The notes below the pieces were generated by a model. That model had not been told where the DNA came from. It was given only the letters and a program-made list of their open reading frames with translations, and ran no database searches. Made by a program: the position numbers and the translations under genes. From an uncultured Flammeovirgaceae bacterium (GTDB lineage Bacteria > Bacteroidota > Bacteroidia > Cytophagales > Cyclobacteriaceae), in NCBI GenBank assembly GCA_913045135.1, contig CAJWQD010000020.1, positions 1 through 40,033 on the forward strand: 40,033 bases of DNA, in the 5' to 3' direction. Within the stretch, counting starts at the first letter, position 1, and each line of letters opens with the position of its first letter. Shown piece after piece: positions 1 through 8,194 of this stretch.

Positions 1-1082
1 TAGGAATCAGATATAAGGGTTCGATTGGTGCATTCGTAGGATGCCTAGATGGACCTAATATGTTTGAACCCTCAGGAGCAAAAATTTGTACTAAGTTATC
101 CATGAAAATTAAAATTAATTGGGAAGGAAGAAAAGAAAAATTTTTTGGACTCAAAAAACTTCAATTCCATTCAATGAACAATGATCTTTCTCAAATGCAT
201 GATAGGGCAGGTTATTGGCTTTTTAGACAAATGGGGGTTCCTGCCCCGAGGGCAGTTCACGCTAAATTAACTATCAATGGAACTTACACGGGCCTCTATT
301 CCTTAGTAGAACAAATCGACAGTCGTTTTATCAAAGAAAATTTTGATGACGATGACGGTAATTTATACAAAGAAATTTGGCCCCTTAATTCCGCTGGTGC
401 TCCCTATACTATTGATGATTATATCAATGCACTTAAAACCAACGAAAATGAAAATCCAAGTGTTCAATTAATTCGTGGCTTTGGACAAAAAATAGCTGAT
501 GCCAGTGAAGAAAACCTACAAGAAATCATTTCCGAACATATGAATATAGATGAAATTATCTCATATGCAGTTGTAGATAGAATTGTTCGTAATGACGATG
601 GAGCCTTTCATTGGTATTGTGAAGGAAATGATTGTTATAACCACAATTATTATTGGTATGAAGAGCCTTCAACTGCGCAACTTCATCTCATTCCGTGGGA
701 TCTTGATAATGCATTTGAAAATATTGGTTCTTCCAATCCCAACCCAGTGACTCCCATTGCTGATCAATGGGGAAATTCCCGAAACAATTGTCAACCTTTC
801 GGATACGGGGAATGGAATTTACCACAAAAATCTGCTGCATGTGATAAACTAACCAGGGGATTGACGAAATATACCGAGATTTATGAGTCATTGAAAACAA
901 AATTTATTAATGGACCCCTATCAATATCACAAATTAATCAACAAATTGATTTATGGGTAACGCAAATAAGTGACGCTCACGCAGAAGCAAGCGATCTGTA
1001 CGAAGATGCTGAGAGTGTAGAATCTTGGATAAATAAAATTAATTTGTTCAAAACACAGTTAGCCAAAGCCAGGCAAAATTAA
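1..1082 (+). CDS. CotH-like kinase-fold protein, 5' end cut off by window edge
   Basis: The reading frame is open from base 3, upstream of the first ATG at 60. The residues before that ATG (GIRYKGSIGAFVG) already match the CotH pattern, so the true start lies outside the window and ATG 60 is not the start. CotH proteins have an atypical protein-kinase fold; Bacillus CotH phosphorylates spore coat proteins, while bacteroidotal homologues are usually secreted or surface proteins of unknown target. Supporting motifs are the WEGRKEKFFGLKKL/HSMNND region, RNDDGAFHW, and LIPWDLDNAFE, which carries the DxD-type metal-binding pair expected in the active site. No membrane segment or obvious sorting domain follows, and the protein ends soon after a helical C-terminus. 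Its stop codon overlaps the stop codon of the convergent gene to its right. Family assignment is good; the substrate is unknown. Confidence 0.85.
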   Translation, partial: GIRYKGSIGAFVGCLDGPNMFEPSGAKICTKLSMKIKINWEGRKEKFFGLKKLQFHSMNNDLSQMHDRAGYWLFRQMGVPAPRAVHAKLTINGTYTGLYSLVEQIDSRFIKENFDDDDGNLYKEIWPLNSAGAPYTIDDYINALKTNENENPSVQLIRGFGQKIADASEENLQEIISEHMNIDEIISYAVVDRIVRNDDGAFHWYCEGNDCYNHNYYWYEEPSTAQLHLIPWDLDNAFENIGSSNPNPVTPIADQWGNSRNNCQPFGYGEWNLPQKSAACDKLTRGLTKYTEIYESLKTKFINGPLSISQINQQIDLWVTQISDAHAEASDLYEDAESVESWINKINLFKTQLAKARQN

Positions 1083-1894
1083 TAATCAGTTTTTATTTGC
1101 TTATTAAATGGAAGTCCCAATTGATACGCGAGGTCTTCATCACGATGCCCATCCAAAGTATCCAGTCCGAATTTTACAGTCTTGGGATTTCCATAAATAA
1201 AAGTCCCAAAAATACGATCCCAAACAGAGAATATATTGCCAAAATTACGATCGGTCCAAGGACGCTCAAAATGATGATGGAACTTGTGCATATTGGGTGT
1301 CACCAAGACCAAAGCCAGTAATTTTTCTAACCGCAAAGGAAGGGTAATGTTGGCATGGGTCCAATAAGTAAAAAATATGGAGCAAATCCTATAAAAAGCC
1401 CAGTAAGCAATGGGAATACCAAAAAAGAAAACCGTCAACAAACCCATCAATTCGCGAGTGAGATAATCACCAGGATGATGTCGAGTACCTGTTGTGGCAT
1501 CTACCTGGGTGTCGCTGTGATGAACCATATGCATCTTCCACATCCATTTAACACGATGTAACATAAAATGAATAACATATTGTCCAAATAAATCTAAAGC
1601 CATCACTGCAATGAGAATTTCGAATCCGACAGGTAATGCTACCCAATTCAGCAGTCCGAACTGGGTCTCTTCAATCCAAAAAAAAATACCTGCACCCAAC
1701 AAACCTATAATCAAATTAATGAGCGCAGAAAGGGAAAAAAACATCAGATTGATACCATCATGCTTCCATTTATTGTAAGAATGCTTAAATAAGGGTATTG
1801 CAGATTCAAGAAGCCAACAAGAAAATAGGCATCCGAAAACCCAACTCAATTTTTGAAGGGTTGTAATCTGTTCAAAAAATTCGATGAAATGCAT
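1079..1894 (-). CDS. Fatty acid hydroxylase / sterol desaturase superfamily membrane protein
   Basis: This is a membrane di-iron oxygenase family member of about 271 residues. Several hydrophobic segments fill the N-terminal half. The histidine clusters that bind the two irons are visible: HFMLH, then HMVHH, then HKFHHH, together with the conserved TTGTRHHPGD and NFGNIFSVWDRIFGTF stretches. Family members hydroxylate or desaturate lipids; in Bacteroidota the natural substrate is generally unknown (fatty acid, sterol or carotenoid-like). The frame can be extended 13 codons upstream to a TTG at 1933, but the ATG at 1894 gives the usual family N-terminus (MHFIEFFEQ) and is preferred. It lies downstream of asnS on the same strand, so it may be cotranscribed with it. 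Its stop overlaps that of the convergent CotH gene. Confidence 0.85.
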   Translation of the reverse strand: MHFIEFFEQITTLQKLSWVFGCLFSCWLLESAIPLFKHSYNKWKHDGINLMFFSLSALINLIIGLLGAGIFFWIEETQFGLLNWVALPVGFEILIAVMALDLFGQYVIHFMLHRVKWMWKMHMVHHSDTQVDATTGTRHHPGDYLTRELMGLLTVFFFGIPIAYWAFYRICSIFFTYWTHANITLPLRLEKLLALVLVTPNMHKFHHHFERPWTDRNFGNIFSVWDRIFGTFIYGNPKTVKFGLDTLDGHRDEDLAYQLGLPFNKQIKTDY

Positions 1895-1961
1895 TGTATA
1901 AGAAATGATAAAAACCAAAGATATGGCATTCAAACATAAAAATCACCAGATAAATGATAAC

Positions 1962-3413
1962 TTAATATTCACAATTGCCTGGCGTTCGTGGAAATGGAAT
2001 CACATCTCTAATATTAGACATACCAGTTAAAAACAGAATTATACGCTCAAAACCTAAACCAAACCCACTGTGTTCTACCGTGCCAAATCTTCGAGTATCT
2101 AAGAACCAATCCATTTCGGAGGCGGGTATCCGTTTTTCCTCCATCCGCTCCATTAAAACATCTAAACGTTCCTCGCGTTGCGAGCCACCTATGATTTCAC
2201 CAATACCCGGAAACAAAACATCCATGGCCCCTACTGTCTTGTGATCATCGTTTAAACGCATATAAAAAGACTTTATTTCCTTTGGATAATCATGTATAAT
2301 AACCGGTTTTTTAAAATGCTTCTCTACAAGAAACCTTTCATGCTCAGATTGTAAATCGCTACCCCAAGAATCTATTAGAAATTGAAATTTTTTCTTTTTA
2401 TTAGGCTTTGAATTTCGTAGTATATAAAAAGCATCAGTGTAAGAAATTCTTTCAAAATCACCTGCTAAAATAACTCGCAAACGGTCTAAAAGTGGCTGCT
2501 CGTTTCGCTCCGCAATTGGCTTATTTTTTTGTTCTTCAATCTCTCTTTTTTCTAAAAAAGTGAGGTCATCTTTACAATGTTCAAGTGTGTATTTTACTAA
2601 ATATTTTAACATTTCTTCAGCAAGATCCATATTATCCTTAAGATCATAAAAAGCCATCTCAGGTTCAACCATCCAAAACTCTGCCAAATGCCTTGTAGTA
2701 TTAGAATTTTCAGCACGAAATGTAGGTCCAAAAGTATAAATTTCAGATAAAGCCAATGCTGCCAACTCCCCCTCTAATTGCCCAGAAACAGTCAAATTAG
2801 TTTCTTTTTCGAAAAAATCTTCTCGATAATTGACCTTACCAACCTCATTCATAGGAGTTTTTTCAAGATTTAAGGTGGTAACCTTAAAAGTCTCCCCTGC
2901 ACCCTCAGCATCTGAAGTAGTTAATAAAGGACTGTTAAAATAAAAGAACCCCTTATCATGGAAAAACTGGTGGATAGCAAATGCTACTGCATGCCTAATT
3001 CGAAAAATCGCACCCATGGTATTTGTTCTAGGCCTTAGATGTGCTATTTCTCTAAGAAACTCTAAGCTATGCCTCTTAGATTGCAAAGGGTATGTATCTG
3101 GATTAGCGTCACCCAATACTGTTAACGTTTTAGCTTGTAACTCTTTAGTCTGACCTGTCCCAAGCGAGGCCACCCAAAGACCAGTAACTGCTATACTTGC
3201 ACCTGTGGTAATTCGTTTGATTAGCTCTTCACTGAAAAGCTCAGGACTTACAACGACTTGAATATTATGTATCGTAGAACCATCATTAACGGCTATGAAA
3301 ACTGCATTTTTACTCCCTCTTTTTGTGCGTACCCATCCTTTAATGAGAATTTCCTTATTCGATGATTTTAATCCCAGTAAAACTTTGACTTTTGTTCTTC
3401 TTTGACTCTCCAA
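1962..3413 (-). CDS. asnS: Asparaginyl-tRNA synthetase
   Basis: Class IIb aminoacyl-tRNA synthetase that charges tRNA-Asn with asparagine in the cytoplasm; 483 residues, normal for the family. The N-terminal OB-fold anticodon-binding domain (about residues 15-110, containing [12 protein letters not shown]) is followed by the class II catalytic core. Motif 2 is seen as [20 protein letters not shown] and motif 3 as [15 protein letters not shown], with the typical end [13 protein letters not shown]. The start appears to be TTG at 3413: an in-frame stop lies only nine bases upstream and no ATG is available before the OB fold. The fatty acid hydroxylase gene follows on the same strand. rpoN is divergent on the other side. 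Confidence 0.96.
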   Translation of the reverse strand: MESQRRTKVKVLLGLKSSNKEILIKGWVRTKRGSKNAVFIAVNDGSTIHNIQVVVSPELFSEELIKRITTGASIAVTGLWVASLGTGQTKELQAKTLTVLGDANPDTYPLQSKRHSLEFLREIAHLRPRTNTMGAIFRIRHAVAFAIHQFFHDKGFFYFNSPLLTTSDAEGAGETFKVTTLNLEKTPMNEVGKVNYREDFFEKETNLTVSGQLEGELAALALSEIYTFGPTFRAENSNTTRHLAEFWMVEPEMAFYDLKDNMDLAEEMLKYLVKYTLEHCKDDLTFLEKREIEEQKNKPIAERNEQPLLDRLRVILAGDFERISYTDAFYILRNSKPNKKKKFQFLIDSWGSDLQSEHERFLVEKHFKKPVIIHDYPKEIKSFYMRLNDDHKTVGAMDVLFPGIGEIIGGSQREERLDVLMERMEEKRIPASEMDWFLDTRRFGTVEHSGFGLGFERIILFLTGMSNIRDVIPFPRTPGNCEY

Positions 3414-3596
3414 AATAATTTAACCTAATGTATTTAGCAAAAAAACCACAAATAAATGGAATGAGGAAATCAAATGAGGAATAGATTACTTTTATGGAAA
3501 TATAAACTAACCTCCAATTACATTTGTCTTAGAAATTATGTAACTGTTAGTATCATAATCTTACTTGTTTTAACTAAAAAAATTATAATATTTAGA

Positions 3597-3604
3597 TAAT
3601 TTTG
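3597..3604 (+). promoter_or_regulatory. Putative -7 element of the rpoN promoter
   Basis: TAATTTTG matches the Bacteroidota -7 consensus TAnnTTTG exactly and lies 17 bases before the rpoN ATG, implying a very short leader. A TTG at the ideal 19-base spacing is missing; the nearest (3565-3567) is 29 bases away, so the assignment is tentative. Confidence 0.35.
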
Positions 3605-3621
3605 AATTCACATAGATTATT

Positions 3622-5052
3622 ATGCAAAAACTCATTCTCTCTCAATCCTTACAGCAAAAATTATCTCCACAACAGATTCAGTTTATTAAATTATTACAAG
3701 TGCCTACCGCTGAACTTGATACCCGAATTGAAGAAGAGTTGGAAATTAATCCTGCACTAGAAGAAGGTGATGCATCCTCCTCAGGTGAAGATAATAAAGA
3801 TCAATTTGAGGAAAAAGAGGACTCCGATAATAGCACAGAAGATTATCTTCTTGATGACTACACAGGATACAAAATGACAGGAAATGGCAATAACTTTTTG
3901 GATCATAACAAAGAATATCCTATCAGCATTGGCGCTACACTTCACGAACAATTATTGACACAACTCGGATTTCTTAAACTCAATGAACATCAGCATATTT
4001 TAGGAAAACAACTTTTAGGTAGTATTGACGCAGATGGATATCTTAGAAGGGATTTAGATGCCATTGTAAATGATCTTGCTTTTTCTCAAGGTATTGAAAC
4101 AGATAGACTTGAATTAAGTGAAATACTTGAAAAGATTCAAACCTTTGAACCTGCGGGCATAGGAGCACAAAGTTTGCAAAATTGTTTGATGCTTCAGTTG
4201 GAAAGAAGAGATCCTGAGGGCTTTGAAAATAATTTAGCCCATCAGTTACTTAAAGTATGCTTCAAAGAATTTTCCAAAAAGCATTATGAAAAAATAGAGC
4301 ATAAATTGGGTATCTCTAGTGTGGAATTAAAAGATGCCATTAGTATTATTACCCGTCTCAATCCAAAACCTGGAGGATCAGGAGATGAAGACCAAAAAAT
4401 ACAATTTTTAATCCCTGATTTCATTTTAAAAAATATAAATGGTTCCCTAGAACTAACCTTAAATGCCAAAAATGCTCCAGAATTAAGAGTAAGTCGATCT
4501 TATTCTGAGATGCTTGACACTTATGATAACAGTAAAAAAAAGAATAAAAAATTGCGTGAAACAGTTTCTTTCATTAAACAAAAACTAGATGCCGCAAGAT
4601 GGTTTATAGATGCTATTAAGCAACGACAAACTACCCTATTGAACACCATGCAAGCTATAATAAATATCCAATATGATTATTTCCAAGAAGGAGATGAAAA
4701 TAAACTAAAACCGATGATCCTTAAAGACATTGCTGAGCGCATCAGCATGGATATCAGCACCGTATCGAGAGTAGCAAGCAGCAAATCCATTCAAACTGAT
4801 TTCGGAATATATCCTCTTAAACATTTTTTCTCAGAGGGTATCTCAACCCAATCAGGTGAAGATGTAAGCAGTAGAGAGGTTAAGAATAAATTACGCACAT
4901 TGATTGATCAGGAAAATAAAGTAAAACCTTTGTCCGATGATAAAATTGAAAAATTATTGAAAACTGAAGGCTATAACATTGCCCGTCGGACTGTAGCCAA
5001 ATATCGTGAACAATTGGATATTCCCGTAGCTCGGCTAAGAAAGGAACTTTAA
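3622..5052 (+). CDS. rpoN: RNA polymerase sigma-54 factor
   Basis: Alternative sigma factor that recognises -24/-12 promoters and needs an AAA+ activator to melt DNA. The 476 residues show the expected order. Glutamine/leucine-rich region I (residues 1-45, LSQSLQQKLSPQQIQFIKLL) is followed by an acidic region II, the core-binding domain, a helix-turn-helix region around residues 365-395 (KDIAERISMDISTVSRVAS), and the diagnostic RpoN box ARRTVAKYRE at about 454-463. No activator or obvious sigma-54 target was identified in the window. The gene stands alone: asnS is divergent upstream and the next gene is convergent. Confidence 0.97.
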   Translation: MQKLILSQSLQQKLSPQQIQFIKLLQVPTAELDTRIEEELEINPALEEGDASSSGEDNKDQFEEKEDSDNSTEDYLLDDYTGYKMTGNGNNFLDHNKEYPISIGATLHEQLLTQLGFLKLNEHQHILGKQLLGSIDADGYLRRDLDAIVNDLAFSQGIETDRLELSEILEKIQTFEPAGIGAQSLQNCLMLQLERRDPEGFENNLAHQLLKVCFKEFSKKHYEKIEHKLGISSVELKDAISIITRLNPKPGGSGDEDQKIQFLIPDFILKNINGSLELTLNAKNAPELRVSRSYSEMLDTYDNSKKKNKKLRETVSFIKQKLDAARWFIDAIKQRQTTLLNTMQAIINIQYDYFQEGDENKLKPMILKDIAERISMDISTVSRVASSKSIQTDFGIYPLKHFFSEGISTQSGEDVSSREVKNKLRTLIDQENKVKPLSDDKIEKLLKTEGYNIARRTVAKYREQLDIPVARLRKEL

Positions 5053-5183
5053 CACGTCAACTCCCTTAAAAATTTAATTTTAAGTAGAGATTACTTGTTA
5101 TGCAAATTTTGAATAATTTCAATTTTTGAAATGGAAAATATATAATCCAATCTCACACACTCACCTAAATAAAAATTCTTTAA

Positions 5184-5873
5184 CTAAAATCCAGTTAAAT
5201 TGATTCCAAAAGTAAATTGACTCGACGTTCCCTGAGCGATGGGTGCCTTACGCCAAACGTCGGATAAATAATACTTCATAAAAGCATTTACTTTCTCAAA
5301 CCCTACACGAGCCACAATACCATATCTAAAATCAGATAGACCAAAATTAGCTGCATTAATCTCTTTCAAATTGACGCCACCTAATTTATACTTTATCTTA
5401 GTTTTAGCACCTATTTTAAGTCCTAATATTCCACCAAAACTTACAAAAAAACCTTCTCCATTCAATGTTTTTTTGGGATAAAATCGAAATTCTAATGGGG
5501 CTTCTAGGTAAGTAATAGCCAATCTATTCCTTTTCAATACTCCTACTCCTACGGTGTCCCATGAAATAATTTTCAAATCATTTAACTGATAATTAGCTCG
5601 ATCTGCAAATCCAATTTTTTCAAACGTCAATCCTATAGCTGGATTAAAAAGAAACTGATCGCTTAATAAGCGCTTAGCCATATAATAAATACCAAAAGAG
5701 CGTGAAGGAAATATTTTTGTATTAATTAATTCATTGTTATTCATCAATGAGTTAAAGCCAAGATCCAACATTATATCTCCAGGTATGTCTGGCTGTTGAA
5801 GTCTTTTTTCTTCTTGTCCAAAACCAAAAAAATAGTTGATACATAATATGATTAAACCAAATCCTTTTTTCAT
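5184..5873 (-). CDS. Small outer-membrane beta-barrel protein, PorT-like type (function unknown)
   Basis: The 229-residue protein starts with a signal peptide (MKKGFGLIILCINYFFGFG, probably cut near Q20). The rest consists of alternating hydrophobic/polar stretches rich in Gly, Phe and Tyr, such as FFVSFGGILGLKIGAKTKIKYK and FRYGIVARVGFEKVNAFMKYY. It ends in an aromatic residue (INLTGF), as outer-membrane beta-barrels do. This matches the eight-stranded-barrel, PorT-like group common in Bacteroidota. No ligand or partner can be named. It sits alone between the convergent rpoN and the tRNA-Arg gene, which lies upstream on the opposite strand. Confidence 0.65.
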   Translation of the reverse strand: MKKGFGLIILCINYFFGFGQEEKRLQQPDIPGDIMLDLGFNSLMNNNELINTKIFPSRSFGIYYMAKRLLSDQFLFNPAIGLTFEKIGFADRANYQLNDLKIISWDTVGVGVLKRNRLAITYLEAPLEFRFYPKKTLNGEGFFVSFGGILGLKIGAKTKIKYKLGGVNLKEINAANFGLSDFRYGIVARVGFEKVNAFMKYYLSDVWRKAPIAQGTSSQFTFGINLTGF

Positions 5874-6040
5874 TTCAATATTAAATTTATTTGTCTGCGC
5901 AACTTAAGTCTCATAAAAGGACTTCTAAAACATGCGCAAAGATAGTCGCAATTTTAAATCTCTTCATTTGACGTGAGTTTATTTAACAAATTAACTATTT
6001 TCGTCAAAGTTTTTTGTTTAACTGACCGATTTAACAATAA

Positions 6041-6114
6041 GGACCCGTAGCATAACTGAATAGTGCACTAGATTACGGCTCTAGAGGTTGCAGGTTTGAA
6101 TCCTGCCGGGTTCA
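6041..6114 (+). tRNA. tRNA-Arg (anticodon ACG)
   Basis: A complete cloverleaf can be drawn. The acceptor is GGACCCG/CGGGTTC with discriminator A and no encoded CCA. The D stem is GCAT/GTGC with a 9-base loop. The anticodon stem is CTAGA/TCTAG with loop TTACGGC, giving anticodon ACG, whose A34 would normally be edited to inosine to read CGU/CGC/CGA. The variable loop is AGGTT, and the T stem GCAGG/CCTGC has loop TTTGAAT. Two positions are unusual: G19 is A and C56 is T, which together would keep a Watson-Crick tertiary pair. The second acceptor pair is a G-U wobble. A strong terminator follows directly. Confidence 0.9.
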
Positions 6115-6116
6115 CT

Positions 6117-6149
6117 AAAAAAAGCCAGCTAAATTAGCTGGCTTTTTTT
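6117..6149 (+). terminator. Rho-independent terminator after tRNA-Arg
   Basis: The arms GCCAGCTAA and TTAGCTGGC are perfect inverted repeats, flanked by seven A on the left and seven T on the right. The whole element is symmetric, so it could work in both directions. It begins three bases after the mature tRNA end. Confidence 0.9.
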
Positions 6150-6410
6150 ATGACTAGATATAAAAAATATTTAATTGCATTATTTAAAATCTGCATATCT
6201 AAAAATAATCACCTGCAGCACTCTCATTTTTTTAGAATTATATAGAGTTAAGGTCATATGATAAATTATTTGCATGATTTTCTACTTTTTACACAAAAGA
6301 GTACCACCATAATCTTCAAGGTAGGAAAACTGCTTTTTAAATCTGTCCTCAATTTTTTTAATAACTTGTTGATCTTATTGATAAAGATAAAATTCAAAAT
6401 ATAAGCCAAT

Positions 6411-7229
6411 ATGAATCCTATATACTTGATAATAAACTGGTTAATTTTATTTAACTGTTACAAACATCCTACATTGATTGCAGATACCTTTTTTCAAGGT
6501 AATGATCCTAATTTCAAGATCATTCGCCATTCTGATCGAGGTTTTAAACCCACCAATAGAAAAGTTAATGTTTTTGGGATCCCTATTTATGCCTATGCAG
6601 AGGTTGAAGATATCAAATTACTGCATGCAGCAAACATAATGGCACAATATTTAGATAATGATGAAGATGGAATCGTTGACAATCCTTTGCTACTTAAAAC
6701 GCTCATCGAGAATCAAGCAGCATTATTTATGTGGAAAAAAATGGCTCAGGTAAATCTAAATGCGCAAGATTTAGGCGCTGACGAATCACATCCCGAATGG
6801 CATATTAATTGTCATACAGGTCCTTTTGATGCCACCTTAGAGGAAGTTTGGCATGTAATTAGTCATTTAGGCTATGCTCATGCTTATCCAACTATTTTTG
6901 GTGAATTTAAGGGAACCTCGCTGACTAATGCAATGGATATAGCAAGAGGAGGTCATTTCACCAAAATCCCTCATAAATATCCCGAAATTGCTTGGTACAC
7001 TTATGATGACAGAACTTGTAAGTATGATTGTATGGCAGGCGAATATATTTATTGGGGACTCACCTCAATACTTGGTGCGCAAGAAAATAGACTCCATGAG
7101 ATATCCGATGAGTGGGATTTAAATACAAGTGATCTCGTTAAAAATACAGATACGGCCATATATTCATTGCTATCAAATCCTGAATATATATTTCCTAAAT
7201 CCCTTCCAGATGGAACTTATCGAAGATAG
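6411..7229 (+). CDS. Unrecognised HxxxH protein with a calcium-loop motif
   Basis: I do not recognise a named family. The 272 residues begin with a hydrophobic segment (about 3-24) that may be a signal peptide or, less likely, a lipoprotein signal with Cys16. Residues 82-90 (DNDEDGIVD) form a DxDxDGxxD loop typical of calcium-binding EF-hand or thrombospondin repeats. Residues 144-152 read EEVWHVISH, putting His148 and His152 one helical turn apart next to two glutamates. A conserved-looking AGEYIYWG (Glu211) lies further down, so a metal site resembling a zincin is possible, although neither HExxH nor HxxEH is present. Cys134, 203 and 207 could form a disulfide if the protein is exported. 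Start ATG 6411 is followed at once by the hydrophobic stretch. It stands alone after the tRNA-Arg terminator. Confidence 0.7.
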   Translation: MNPIYLIINWLILFNCYKHPTLIADTFFQGNDPNFKIIRHSDRGFKPTNRKVNVFGIPIYAYAEVEDIKLLHAANIMAQYLDNDEDGIVDNPLLLKTLIENQAALFMWKKMAQVNLNAQDLGADESHPEWHINCHTGPFDATLEEVWHVISHLGYAHAYPTIFGEFKGTSLTNAMDIARGGHFTKIPHKYPEIAWYTYDDRTCKYDCMAGEYIYWGLTSILGAQENRLHEISDEWDLNTSDLVKNTDTAIYSLLSNPEYIFPKSLPDGTYRR

Positions 7230-7959
7230 CAATTTTTAGGTATAAACTAAAAAAAGTAAAACCTTCAAGTTTAGTTCATAAAGCTTTTGCTCAATGGCTA
7301 TTTGCTTCAATAATTCTTAAATGGAGCTTCATTATAATAGAATTAAATTATTCAGAGTGTCGCCTTATTGTTAACTTAAAAATGACTTTTTATAAAAATT
7401 AAAACTTAGGTTAATATTCTTAATAGGCCAAAGCGAATGCTCAAATATTTATCCAGAATACCAAAAAGGATAAAGGAAGTTTTGTGGTTTAATTAGATAA
7501 TCGCTTGGTACCTAATAATATTGTTGTATCTAAAAAATGAGTTCAACGGGTATAAGTACATGTATGCATATCTTTATCAATTATCCCGAACACCTATCCG
7601 TCTAAAATACCTCAAGATATTACCATGCATTGGGATCCTTAATGATTACCCTCGATATAAAAATCCTGTTCAAAAAAGTAAATCGAATTATTAAATTTCA
7701 ATAAATCTGAAATTTAGACGAAAAGTAGAGTTATTTATTAAATGCTTATTACAATATCAAAAACAAATCTGTTTCATTATATTTTAGGTTTATCTTTATG
7801 AGCCTTTATTTCAATGATATTAACCAATTATCCGCATCTTTAAGTAATGTATAAGTGAATAAATTACTCCATCTTTTGATTTTTTCCCCCTTACTCGAAT
7901 TATATTCATTTTAAGAATAAAGCTGGATAGTTTATGAAAAACACTAACCTAAGGCAAAA
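7230..7959. other. 730-bp stretch without a recognisable gene
   Basis: Very AT-rich, with stops in all frames at short intervals. The longest open stretch I noticed (about 7495-7694 on the plus strand) has no convincing start and matches nothing I know. No tRNA, insertion-sequence end or strong terminator was seen. Confidence 0.6.
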
Positions 7960-8184
7960 ATGATATCTGAGAAATGCAAAAAAATTAATAATGAGAAACA
8001 ATCCTTCCCTTCTATATACCGTGAATTGATCAAAGATCTTGAACCTGATCTTGCCATTAAAATCATCAATGAGCTAAAGAAAAAAATTCTATCTGCCAAA
8101 AAAAAAAAATTAACAACTCAATTAAGACAACTCCTACAATTCATTAAAAAAATCTTACTTAAAGATCTTGTGAAAATGCAATGA
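7960..8184 (+). CDS. Doubtful small basic protein, hypothetical
   Basis: The frame encodes 74 residues, lysine-rich and predicted helical (IINELKKKILSAKKKKL), with a regular leucine/isoleucine pattern that could form an amphipathic helix. It starts with ATG and ends 11 bases from the end of the convergent arginase-fold gene. A run of 12 A (8098-8109) falls inside it and would be prone to slippage. I recognise no family, and a frame this short in AT-rich DNA can arise by chance. It might also be the remnant of a longer gene in the empty stretch upstream. Confidence 0.3.
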   Translation: MISEKCKKINNEKQSFPSIYRELIKDLEPDLAIKIINELKKKILSAKKKKLTTQLRQLLQFIKKILLKDLVKMQ

Positions 8185-8194
8185 GGCGCATGAT

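Noticed and set aside
7495-7694. Open stretch of about 66 codons in the gap before the small ORF
   Set aside because: No start near its beginning, no family resemblance, and of a length expected by chance.
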